Assembly (NCBI GenBank): GCA_030248215.1
Contig: JASANG010004012.1
Span: 124,001 to 188,000, forward strand
DNA from: Enoplolaimus lenunculus
Lineage: Eukaryota; Nematoda; Enoplea; Enoplida; Thoracostomopsidae
DNA length: 64,000 bases
Reading direction: 5' to 3'
Within the stretch, counting starts at the first letter, position 1. Every line of letters starts with the position of its first letter. Shown here piece by piece: positions 55,426 to 64,000 of this stretch. The position numbers and the translations under genes are program-made. A model generated the notes under the pieces. The model was not told where the DNA came from. It worked only from the letters and a program-made list of their open reading frames with translations, and ran no database searches.

Positions 55426-57378
55426 CGAAAATTTCTATGCTTCAGTTGTTGAACGCTAATCCGAATAGAGAGTAAATACGTCAATCGTTCATTTTAACAC
55501 TTGAAAACAATGTTTGAATTTTTGAAAATATCTGTAATAATTGAGAAAGTTGTGTCTGTCAGTTACTACTTTTACAAATCATTTATGATCGACAAAGAAT
55601 AAAACAAAATTTATTGCTGACAAGAAAAGTACACAAAAGTGGTGAAAGCATTTTGTATTAAAATCTGTTGACAAATGTGTACAACTCCTACTGTCACATC
55701 CCATCAGTCTCTCTTCCACCTCAGCCAATATTTATTGACAATTTTGTTCACAAATTTATTTTGTCAACGCTCAATAAAACGTTTACATTTTTGGTAGAAT
55801 GATAGACTTGACTGTTGTTGTAATTTTACACAGTAAAACTCTTGTTGTATTTGACAGCAGTTGTGTTCAAAAGTGGTTGTTGTCATTTAGCACAACAGCG
55901 ACAGGGGGAATCGAACTGGCTGAAGCTGACATTCAAACCAAAATTTTGCATCAGAATTTCATGTTAAAATTGTGTTTGGCTTTTCCTTCGTAAGGTTTGT
56001 TTCACAAGCATATTATACTGACCACATCTGTATATGTTCAACGTTATCAGATCAGCTGCTGCGTCCCTGTTTTTGTTCAAATTTATGTATGTTTAAACCA
56101 AAACACAAGGAAAAAATTTTGTCAAATTCATTTTTCAGTGATTTAAAATTTCAAAAATAAATATCTCCTGTGGTAGCAATAGTTGTATGCGCTCCACGAC
56201 ACCTGGAAACGTGATCCAACACAGCTTTCGTCAACAAACACGCGGTTGCACCCTTCCACCCAACATTGATCAAAACCAAATTGATTTTCTAAGCTTAATA
56301 ATAAATAGTAAAATTGTGCCTGGCTCCTTGCTTGCGAGCTTAAATTTAGTTGTTGTAAGCATCTCCCAACCAAAAATTACTGCATTCCTCACAGCGTGAA
56401 ATGTGTTTAATATTTGATGCCATATTCGATATTACAAAACTAAACAAATTTTGCGTTCAAATCCATTTTCATATGCATTTACGTACTTTGCGCAAAATTA
56501 CAATATGAAATGTTGCAGTCTTGTGCTAAAATGGAACAAAACTGACTACTTTTGCAATTTGACAGACTGAGCGATTTTCACACTTTGATTCCTCATTCTA
56601 TGATGTCGAATTCATTCAACAAATGAGCGCTGGTGGAGTTTATATTTCGCATTTTATACGGTGCATACATGTTTTCACTGATTCTCAATACTTAATACAC
56701 AGCCCCCAGGGCGTCGCCAGAATACTGCATTGGCGTATGCGAGTGAGATGCAGTTGAGAAAATTTTAAATTACCAGCTGGAAATTTTTTAATTATTTAAT
56801 TAACGAATCTACGTAAAAAATTGATCAAGGCATCCACCTGACGTGTGAAACTGCATGTATTTTGCAATTTATACACCTACGCTCATGCACAACATCTCTG
56901 CTGTTGTGGGTGGCTGTTTCAATATTGACAACCGGATTAAAAATGTTGTCGAAAATGATGTAAAACGACAGTTGTGAAAATATTATTTTGGACATTTTTT
57001 AAATACAACATACAACTGTAAAATGTAGTAAAACTCAAATGTACAAATTTTGATTAAGACGCGGCTGAAAACTCGTGCGCTTTTAGAGTAGCGATTTTGT
57101 TGAATTTACGTTGTTTAATACAACTATTTTTTGTTCTGTGATATTAAAATTGAAACACTCTTCAAACAATTTACCTACAGTAAGAATAAACTTTATAGTA
57201 TAAAACCCGTGAGGACAAATAGAAAAATGTTCAAGTTTTCGGAGGTATACAAGTCCGTTGCCAACTAATCTTGTCTCCGAGAAATAAAGTTTTTCAGGAT
57301 GGGCATACAATGATTTTCGACGATTTAACAATTTATGTTTAAACTTTTTGCTTTCGAGCGACCAAGATTTTTCTCAAG

Positions 57379-57464
57379 AATGCTAAACAACCTAAAATGC
57401 CACCTGGCTACGCTGCTGGAGTTATTTATGCCAAAGCATTTGTGGATCTTCTACCACTGCTAAG
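57379..57464 (+). CDS. Orphan exon candidate, faint GT31-like motif
   Basis: Between TTCTCAAG and GTACCT the frame reads NAKQPKMPPGYAAGVIYAKA then FVDLLPLL. The spacing P-P-x-Y-x-x-G-x-x-Y resembles the acceptor-loop motif of beta-1,3-glycosyltransferases (GT31), but no neighbouring exon with the DDD motif was found. Could be chance. Confidence 0.22.
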
Positions 57465-58039
57465 GTACCTTATTCATTTGTATCGGTTAGTTTCGTAAAG
57501 ATTGATTCAGCACTTGTTATCAGAGCAAGAGAACAATCGTAATTCAATCAACAACGACATTCGCTGTTTCCAAACGACTGCCGGATTGAAGACCAAACTT
57601 CCTACTGTCTTTGTGTTTTAATTTACCTTTTCATCGCTGTGTATCCGCATTATCCGTGCTTACTCTACCTAGAGCTAAATTAAATTGTTAAATGTTACTT
57701 TATTAATATTAATTTTCGTCTGATTTGTACACATTTCACACGACAAACATATCAGCAATTCGGTCAATGAGGATTCATTTAAGGGCACCACTTTGAAAAA
57801 CCTTTTGGGTGAAAAACCAGCAGTAATTTTAGTGTTAATGCAAAGCGTGAAATGTTGCAAAAAATATCGCCATTTTCATGAATGTCACAGTTGGACTGCA
57901 ACCGAGTAGATCACATATCGACGAAAAAGGCTCAGGCTTTCTACGGTTCTCGTTGTTTTTATTAAGTATTCCTTAATCATTGAAAACTTGGCCCATGTTA
58001 CTTTTAACAGCGTCCAGGTTTCTGGCAAGTCTATAAAAG

Positions 58040-58125
58040 AGTAGGTTTAGATTCTGGATTACATTTTTCCTTAGGCTCAAGCTTGGGCTTAGGAATACGC
58101 TTACTGTTACGCCCCTAAAGCTTTA
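58040..58125 (-). mobile_element. Family A fragment
   Basis: CCTTAGGCTCAAGCTTGGGC, TTAGGAATACGCTTACTG and TTACGCCCCT in the minus-strand order of family A. Ends lost. Confidence 0.5.
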
Positions 58126-59335
58126 TGGTTTTATAAAGTTTGACTGAAAGATCAAATCGAAAATCTATTTTTCAAATATGGCTGTTTATAGTTGTTTCCG
58201 GACCATAAAACGAGACCAGGCTGCATAATGTAAACAATTTATCAAACGCTTGTTTCATCAATTAAAGTTTTTTCCATCGTTCTTTAAAGGTTACCATTAA
58301 AGTTCTTCTCAGGTGATTTCAAGCGCTCAATGGAGCCAAATGTTCAATAGAATAAAACAAAAAGTTGCATTGTTCGAATCGAACAGGTAAGACTTTGCGA
58401 CCAAACATCGGTTAATCAAACAAATTGACTACGTTGATCCGTCAAATAGTCTTCCCGCAAGCTCACCGGGTATTTCTGAGACAGTATGAAAATCCTGATG
58501 AAACATTCGTGTTTGGTGTTTTGACAGGGCAGGTATAACAACGTTATTTTACAGTATTTGCTTAAAATCATTGCGGTATTAAACAAAGCGCTTCACAAAA
58601 CTTTAATTCTCTTATTACAAAAAGGTTTAAAATACCCACAGAAATTCTGCAAATAACACAAAATAAATACAATTTCACTTAAATTACAATTGTGGTATTA
58701 ATTTCAGCGTAAGTCATTTAACGATTCTAGATTTTTTACCTCAAATTTTATAATTTCGCTCAAATATCCGTATTAAATAAAAAATACACTCTAAATTTTG
58801 CAGCAACCGATTATCAGTTTGCTCAAAGTGTGTTCTCTAATAAAAAGAGAACGAATATCACAAAAAATATCTTTAAACATTTCATAAAGTTTTTGATCAA
58901 CCAGACAAATATTCATTGTTTTCATTGATTCTACCAAAATTCTAAGCTCTGAATGAACCACTGGATGAAAAATATCCACAAAATGAGTATCTTGAATGAA
59001 TGTTGTAAGTATTGAATATTTGAAAATATGCAATGATGCGAAATTCATTGATCGGTATACTTGAACACTGGCATATGTTTGAAAAAATAAAGTTTTTTGT
59101 TCACTAAGCGATTTGGCGTTAAGCGATGGATTTGGAGCCGGCTCACCTGGTTTTTCTAAGACGACATTAAGAAAACATCGATCCAGTCTATGGCGAAACG
59201 GTCTCTAATGCATCCATCTAAGTATTGTATGGCATTTTAAACTTATCGAGTTTGTCGAGTTTCAGCAATTGAGCGTATTGAAGGCACTTCTGACTCAAAT
59301 TCAAACGCAAGGGTCGTTAATGTACCAAATAGCGA

Positions 59336-59890
59336 TTAAAACTGAGTAATTGAGCGAGATGAACACAATCCGACATTGACAATGAATGATTCCGGGTTGT
59401 TTGAACATTTGCTTGCAAACACCGTAAGCGAATCATTGTAATATGATTTGAACCTCGGTCGAAGAATGTTTGGATTCAAATAGAATGCAAACCCTTCAAC
59501 TGCACGCAATTCAACACATAAATTTGGGATTTGCAACTCAGTCAACTGCGAAACGGTTTGGCGAATGTTTCCTGTTCATCTTTCAAGTTAAACAATGCAA
59601 TTAAGTCGGATTCGATTTTTAAAAGAGTTGTTCAAAAATTTACACAATAATTTTGTTTTGTAACACAAATTTAAAATTTCAATTTCTTCAAGTTGTTTAA
59701 AATATACAACATTGGGTTTTTGTCTAATAACTGAGTGAATTCTGGCCTTCAAAGTAGCGGATGATGCAGCCACCAAATCGGTCACAATTACCAAGTGGTT
59801 TGGATGGAGCCATGCTGACTATTTTAATGCCGCCTGGTGTCATGGGACATTGTCCGGTGCCGTTTGTCAGCGTTAGGCAACACATAAGAA
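59336..59890 (-). CDS. Unidentified protein, last two exons (candidate)
   Basis: Exon 59890-59792 (after GCGCCAG, before GTAATT) encodes LTLTNGTGQCPMTPGGIKIV then SMAPSKPLG. Exon 59571-59336 (after GAACAG) encodes NIRQTVSQLTELQIPNLCVE through RPRFKSYYNDSLTVF to SSRSITQF and a stop. The one-base phase of the first donor fits the second acceptor. Several Cys and an N-x-T site suggest an extracellular protein. A further coding-like stretch upstream (about 60237-60016, FHGLGNRLSTDIRYERAEYI) and a signal-like start at 60293 (MVRFRQLSFSLCFLSVTES) may belong to it, but could not be joined. No family recognised. Confidence 0.35.
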
Positions 59891-60749
59891 CTGGCGCATG
59901 GTACAGCATAATTTGTGATAAACAATTTTTGTGTTTGCTACACGCGGACGGTACAAAGCAAATTTAAGTTTCAAACGCACTCCGTTCTACAGCCCGGTGT
60001 CAAGGACAATTTTCACTATAGGAAAATCGCCCGGACAATTATTCCTCTGGCAAAACCGTACTTGGAAATTATGACCCCTGGCAAAGTTGTCTTGGGAAAA
60101 ATCGTATTATGTATATACTCAGCCCTTTCGTAGCGTATGTCCGTAGATAATCTGTTGCCAAGACCGTGAAACAACAATTTTTTGACGATTTTGCAGAACA
60201 ATGATGCCGGTGGGGGAATGTTGCCCGTGGTTCGCAACTCTCAGTGACACTTAGAAAACAGAGCGAAAATGAAAGCTGACGGAATCGGACCATATCAAAT
60301 TTGCAACCTACTTCTGGAAACCGTCCAAAGCTAATGAACAGTTGTTCACAGTAGATAAAACAGGGCCGGATCGTTTTCTGCTGGAGCTGTTAATATAGTC
60401 AGGTTCAGCTTTAGACTAACTTTTTTGCTTAGGCTAATGCTTAGGCTTAGGCATAGGCTTAGGAATGCGCTTTTACTACTGTTACGGCCCTGTTCTATAC
60501 ACAGAAAAAAGTATATCTGAATTTATTCAGAAAAGTACTTTCTGTGGCAAACATTAAAAGTTTTTCTGATATTTAAGACAATTTTTCTAAAAATAAATTG
60601 GAAACATTAATTTTCAGAATTTATTTCAAAACTCTTTTGAAAACTTTTCAGTTATAACAGAAATGCTTTTCAAGTGCACCTTGCTAATGGCCCATGTTAC
60701 TCTGAGGGGCGTCCCGTTTACCCATGAGACCGCAATATTCCCGGAGTGA

Positions 60750-61258
60750 AACGTTTTTGTTGGGTTGGTCGGGACAGCTTCAAACCTGTTTTTTCTGGGT
60801 TGGTCGGGACAGCCGGGACAGCTTCAAACCTATGTTTTTGCTGGGTCGGTCGGGACAGTCGGGACAGCTTCGAACCTATATTTTTGCTGCGTTGGTCGGG
60901 TCAGACGGGACAGCTTCGAACCTATATTTTTGCTGGGTTGGTCAGGACAGCTTCGAGCCTATTTTTTTTGCTGTGTCGGTCGGGACAGCTTCGACCTATA
61001 TTTTTGCTGGGTTGGTCGGGATGGCGGGGACAGCTTTGAGCCTATATTTTTGCTGGGTCGGTCGGGACAGCTTCGAACCTATATTTTTGCTGGGTTGGTC
61101 GGGATAGCGGGGACAGCTTTGAGCCTTTATTTTTGCTGGGTTGGTCGGGACAGCTTCGAACCTATGTTTTTGCTGCGTTGGTCGGGTCAGCCGGGACAGC
61201 ATCGAGCCTATATTTTTGCTGGGTCGGTCGGGACAGCCGGGCCAGCTTCGAGCCAAGC
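60750..61258 (+). repeat. 37-bp minisatellite, left array
   Basis: About twelve units of TTTTTGCTGGGTTGGTCGGG plus ACAGCTTCGAACCTATA. Some units are lengthened by an extra 9-10-base TCGGGACAG block, showing replication slippage inside units. Confidence 0.85.
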
Positions 61259-61265
61259 TACCAAC

Positions 61266-62205
61266 CGGGGTGTAACGGGATATCCGTTTTCGTTTCCGTT
61301 TTATAGAAACACCGGAAATTCTGTTATTTTATGCTCAAAAATTAGTTCGAAATCACGTTTATGTCTCGCAATTTTTCATTATAGATAGGTTGCAATTGTA
61401 CAAACTGAAGTAAAAATGACGAAATTTAAACAATATCTTAAAATTTTCGGCGTATCCGCTATTTTTTCTTTAAAATTTTAGAAAGCCAACAAATTTGCGA
61501 TGAAATGATAACACCAATTTAGCATGTTTTTATTGACTAACGTTTTACGAACTGCGGTGACGACTCCGATTTTTTCACCTGCGCTTCCGCACTGCTTACC
61601 TTCACACATTTTGTTCCGGATATCCGGATATGTACACTGCAAAGAATGGTGAGTCAAATTGACTCTCTGAAATAGGCTTTTCCTGACTACACAAACTGAT
61701 TCAAATTCGACTCCGCCAGAGTCACATTCCATTCACTCAGTTGTAACCTTGGCGTGCCGTATGGCTCAAATTGTTGCATATGCAGAGTTCTTTTAATGCG
61801 TGACGCTCGGTAAAACCTTTTTGCATTTAAAACAGCCTTTAAACTTTAAATTGTATTTGCCCATAAAGCTTCATTAAATATATTGTTGATGGCTTAAATT
61901 TGTGATTAAACATGTGTTAGCCAATAAAGAGCAGAAGATAGCTAAAGAAATACACTCCTAATCGAAAAAATTTATTTCGTGGTAGCAACCTGGATGCCCC
62001 TAAAAGTAACATTGGATAAATTTTGTATTAATTTCTATTTCACATCAAACTATAATTGCAACATATTTTTAGAACTGCGCGATGTTCACGTTATTTATAA
62101 CCAGTTTTGAGCATAAAAATAACGAAATTTTCTATATTTCAGTAACAGAAACGAAACGGGCACCGATTTTTACTTAAACGAGTACGGATATCTGGTTATA
62201 CCTTG
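61266..62205. mobile_element. Family G (hAT-type) element nested in family B
   Basis: Left CGGGGTGTAACGGGATATCC, right GGATATCTGGTTATACCTTG, inverted for about 25 bases including CGTTT. At 0.94 kb it is longer than other family G copies. It includes a family D MITE and no transposase frame. Target duplication unclear. Confidence 0.6.
61637..61745. mobile_element. GAGTC-palindrome MITE (family D), copy 3
   Basis: CTGCAAAGAATGGTGAGTCA, GACTCTCTGAAATAGGC, CTGACTACACAAACTGATTC and GACTCCGCCAGAGTC. The right end is eroded. Innermost layer of the nested stack. Confidence 0.65.
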
Positions 62206-62309
62206 ATGGCCACAAGTGAAATTTATTGAATTTTTTCTCTATTGACGTCAGATTTAGCATAAATAAACACTGCATTATAATCGACCAACCTGTTCTCTCT
62301 AATAAGTAG

Positions 62310-62405
62310 GCTTATACATAGACTTAAGTTTATTCTGAGGTTTGCTCTCCATAGGCTTATAAGACGTAACCCAGGCTTAATAGTTCATGCTTAGCTTTAG
62401 ACTAG
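62310..62405 (-). mobile_element. Family A-like fragment inside family B
   Basis: TAGGCTTATACATAGACTTA, CCATAGGCTTATAAG, GTAACCCAGGCTTAATAG and TTTAGACTAGGCG have degenerate minus-strand family A character. No ends. Confidence 0.4.
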
Positions 62406-62479
62406 GCGTTTAGCACGAATATCAGCTTCGAAACTGGTGGGAGATGCCGAGCAAAATAAAAATATATGCTTCGAAGCTA

Positions 62480-62970
62480 GTTTCGGCAGCCGTGGCGAAA
62501 AGATATGCTCAAAACGGTTCCGATCAACCCGTAAACTATAGGCTTGACGTGTCCTAGCTGTTCCGACCAACTGAGCGAAAACAACCTCGAAGTTGTCCCG
62601 ACCAACCGGAAAAACATACGCTTGAAGCTTACCCGGCCAACCCAGCAAAAACATACGCTTGAAGCTGTCCCGACCAACCCAGCAAAAACATAGACTCGAA
62701 GCTGTCCCTACCAACCCAGCAAAAACATAGGCTCGATGCTGTCCCGACCAACCCTGCAAAAACATACGCTCGAAGCTGTCCTAGCTGTCCCGACCGACCC
62801 AGGAAAAATATGGGCTCGCAGCTGTCCCTGCTGTCCCGACCGACCCAACGAAAACACATTCTCGAAGCTGTCCCGGCTTACCCGGCCGACCAAGCAAAAA
62901 CACAGGCTCGAAGCTGTCCGACCGATCCACCAAAAAAACATAAGCTGGAAGCTGTCCCTCGGTCCCAGCA
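62480..62970 (-). repeat. 37-bp minisatellite, right array (inverted)
   Basis: Units of CGAAGCTGTCCCGACCAACC plus CAGCAAAAACATAGGCT are the reverse complement of the left array. The two arrays together could pair as arms of up to about 500 bp. Confidence 0.85.
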
Positions 62971-63368
62971 CAAATAAGTGAACAGGAGTGCTGGCCTATT
63001 GGTGTCCCGTGGGAAAACGGGACGCCCCTCAGAGTAACATTGGCCTTGCTAATTATATTTCTTAAATGTAAGAAATTTTTTCTTAAATATCAGAAATATT
63101 ATTTTGAGTGTACATTGGACCAAGTTGTGATCAGTACGACTTTGTTTTGGAGGCTTAAATTTTTGGAAAATTGGAGTCTAATGTCGACAGTTCTTGTTGC
63201 TTTTTTATTCTGTGTTGATATGTGTTTGTTTTGTTCATTGTATGTTTGACATTCAATTTATCTCGCGTTGCAAAGGTAAAGTATAATTATATGGGCAGAG
63301 GAAATCTTGTTTCGAAGACAAAATGGTTCTGTAAGATAAGAAAACTGTTCTGGTCATAGATAAAATTA

Positions 63369-63450
63369 CAGGGTGTAACCGGATATCTGTTTCTGTTGTC
63401 GGTAAAAATCAGTGTCCGTTTCCGTTATAGAAAATCGGAAATTCTGTTAT
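63369..63450. mobile_element. Family G fragment
   Basis: CAGGGTGTAACCGGATATCT, GTGTCCGTTTCCGTTATAG and GGAAATTCTGTTATTT match the left part of 61266-62205. The right end was not found. Confidence 0.5.
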
Positions 63451-63579
63451 TTATACGCTAAAAAGTTATGAATCACGTGTATATCTCCGAAATTGTGATT
63501 TACGTCAACACCGGGGCAGAAGGGTCACGGTTTGTTTCATGTTAATCCGACATCAACGTTAACATTCGTGCTCTTATTT

Positions 63580-64000
63580 CGGGTCAGCAGACAAAACTCG
63601 ATTGTCAAATGACATTTAGCTTCCAAACCACCGCTCACATATGATCAATGTGTACAGGGGTTGGTATGCCACGTGATACTGTTGGACATTTATGGGAATA
63701 TCATATAATATTCCAAGCTGGCCAATGTAAAGAAGAGGGGCGGAACTGTATTATAAGCGTATTCCGAAGCCTAAGCCCAAGCCTAAGCGCAAGAATGAGC
63801 ATATTCTTAAGCCTAAGCGTCAGCCTAAGCTAAGCAGAAAAGATCTCTAGATGGGTCCAAAACTTCAAAAAATATCATGACATTCAGCGGGAAAGTTTAA
63901 TCCTTGGGTGCTAATAAATGAATGGAAAGTTAGACGGCAGAGGCACAGACGTGCTTTAAATTCAAACAGCTTCATAGTTTAAAAATTCAAATTTAACATT
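63580..64000 (+). repeat. Repeat family J, third copy, split by a family A MITE
   Basis: GGTATGCCACGTGATACTGT, then an interruption (63720-63850), then CATTCAGCGGGAAAGTTTAA, AATGGAAAGTTAGACGGCAG and ACAGACGTGCTTTAAATTC, in the order of 45380-45520. Runs off the window. Confidence 0.6.
63722..63850 (+). mobile_element. TAAGCC MITE (family A), right end missing
   Basis: GGCCAATGTAAAGAAGAGGG, GGCGGAACTGTATTATAAGC, then about eight CCTAAG-type units and AAGCAGAAAAGATCTCTAGA. The right terminal repeat is absent. It sits inside repeat J, so it is younger than that copy. Confidence 0.75.

Larger units (their letters stand above)
54535..59335. other. Gene-poor; scattered coding-like stretches, nothing assignable
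   Basis: Coding-like open stretches occur on the minus strand at about 55030-54840, 57331-57190 and 59000-58820, and on the plus strand at 57379-57464. None could be joined in phase. 55185-55425 and 58040-58125 are minus-strand family A fragments with CTTAGGCTTAGG-type blocks. Confidence 0.35.
60689..63045. mobile_element. Large family B element with two inverted minisatellite arrays
   Basis: Ends GGCCCATGTTACTCTGAGGG (60689) and CCCTCAGAGTAACATTGGCC (to 63045) are inverted for about 43 bases, through GGGGCGTCCCG and the CCCATG/CCCACG phrase. Exact 8-bp duplications TTGCTAAT (60681-60688 and 63046-63053) prove a single insertion unit. Inside are a plus-oriented minisatellite (about 60750-61258) and its reverse complement (about 62480-62970), with a middle part that holds families G and D. 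No transposase. The repeat-spanning open frames (60724-61388, 62397-62971) are artefacts. Confidence 0.85.
60498..63107. mobile_element. Palindromic element (family C) carrying a family B insertion
   Basis: Arms ACAGAAAAAAGTATATCTGA..(60496-60660) and ..TTAAATATCAGAAATATTATTTTGAGTG (63054-63107, interrupted match) are inverted relatives. The host sequence resumes with a TAC shared by both sides, consistent with a TA-type (Tc1/mariner-like) target. Its middle is replaced by the family B element below. Confidence 0.55.
60348..63118 (-). mobile_element. TAAGCC MITE (family A) split by nested insertions
   Basis: The left part (60348-60497) is a minus-strand family A copy: CAGGGCCGGATCGTTTTCTG, TTTAGACTAACTTTTTTGC, several GCTTAGGC hexamers, CTACTGTTACGGCCCTGTTC. 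Its end breaks off at CTATAC. The missing terminal piece, TACATTGGACC, is found at 63108-63118, after the inserted 2.6 kb. So one MITE was interrupted within its own terminal repeat. Confidence 0.72.

Noticed and set aside
60724-61388. 207-residue open frame with FAGSVGTAGTAS-type repeats, and the minus-strand ones at 62397-62971
   Set aside because: Translation of the 37-bp minisatellite arrays of family B.

Overview
This is AT-rich nuclear DNA of an invertebrate animal. The coding parts are spliced into short exons with GT-AG introns and are separated by long stretches of small, decayed DNA transposons. The gene set is a WAVE-complex CYFIP/Sra-1 protein, a GH20 chitin-type hexosaminidase, a cuticlin-like ZP-domain membrane protein and a multi-copy amidated neuropeptide precursor. 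One abundant repeat family also carries runs of TTAGGC, the nematode-type telomere hexamer. Together these point to an ecdysozoan-like or related protostome, but the phylum cannot be fixed from the sequence alone. I saw no retroelement reverse transcriptase, LTR pair, rRNA or CRISPR.

Layout. 1-10.3 kb (+): the last 21 exons of CYFIP, about 905 residues with every exon phase closing, and several MITEs in its introns. 10.3-27.3 kb: a repeat field with an internally deleted piggyBac element (11787-14012), a TTAA-flanked MITE with tRNA-like promoter boxes (14329-14570), a 2.45-kb element with about 200-bp inverted ends (19524-21973) and several MITEs. 27.3-28.6 kb (+): a compact single-exon neuropeptide gene with nine identical-core peptides ending FYAWN-amide, which fit the kinin pattern F-x-x-W-x-amide. 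30.3-35.7 kb (-): eight phase-consistent exons of a ZP-domain protein with a furin-type site and a C-terminal membrane segment; its 5' end was not found. 36-43 kb: repeats, including fold-back elements and minisatellite MITEs, plus one orphan exon candidate near 40.6 kb. 43.2-49.1 kb (+): a complete five-exon hexosaminidase of 728 residues. 49.1-64 kb: repeat field with a local tandem duplication (52 kb), a few unidentified minus-strand coding candidates (54.4 and 59.3-60.3 kb) and a nested transposon stack (60.35-63.12 kb).

The named genes do not form a pathway or operon. The hexosaminidase and the ZP protein could both serve the cuticle or apical extracellular matrix; the kinin-like precursor would be a secreted signal; CYFIP is cytoplasmic actin regulation. 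The richest new material is the neuropeptide and the repeat biology. Two MITE families share GGCC termini and 8-bp target duplications. One is filled with telomere-like hexamers and the other with GGGACAG-core minisatellites, including a copy whose two arrays are inverted and whose outer ends are bounded by an exact 8-bp duplication.
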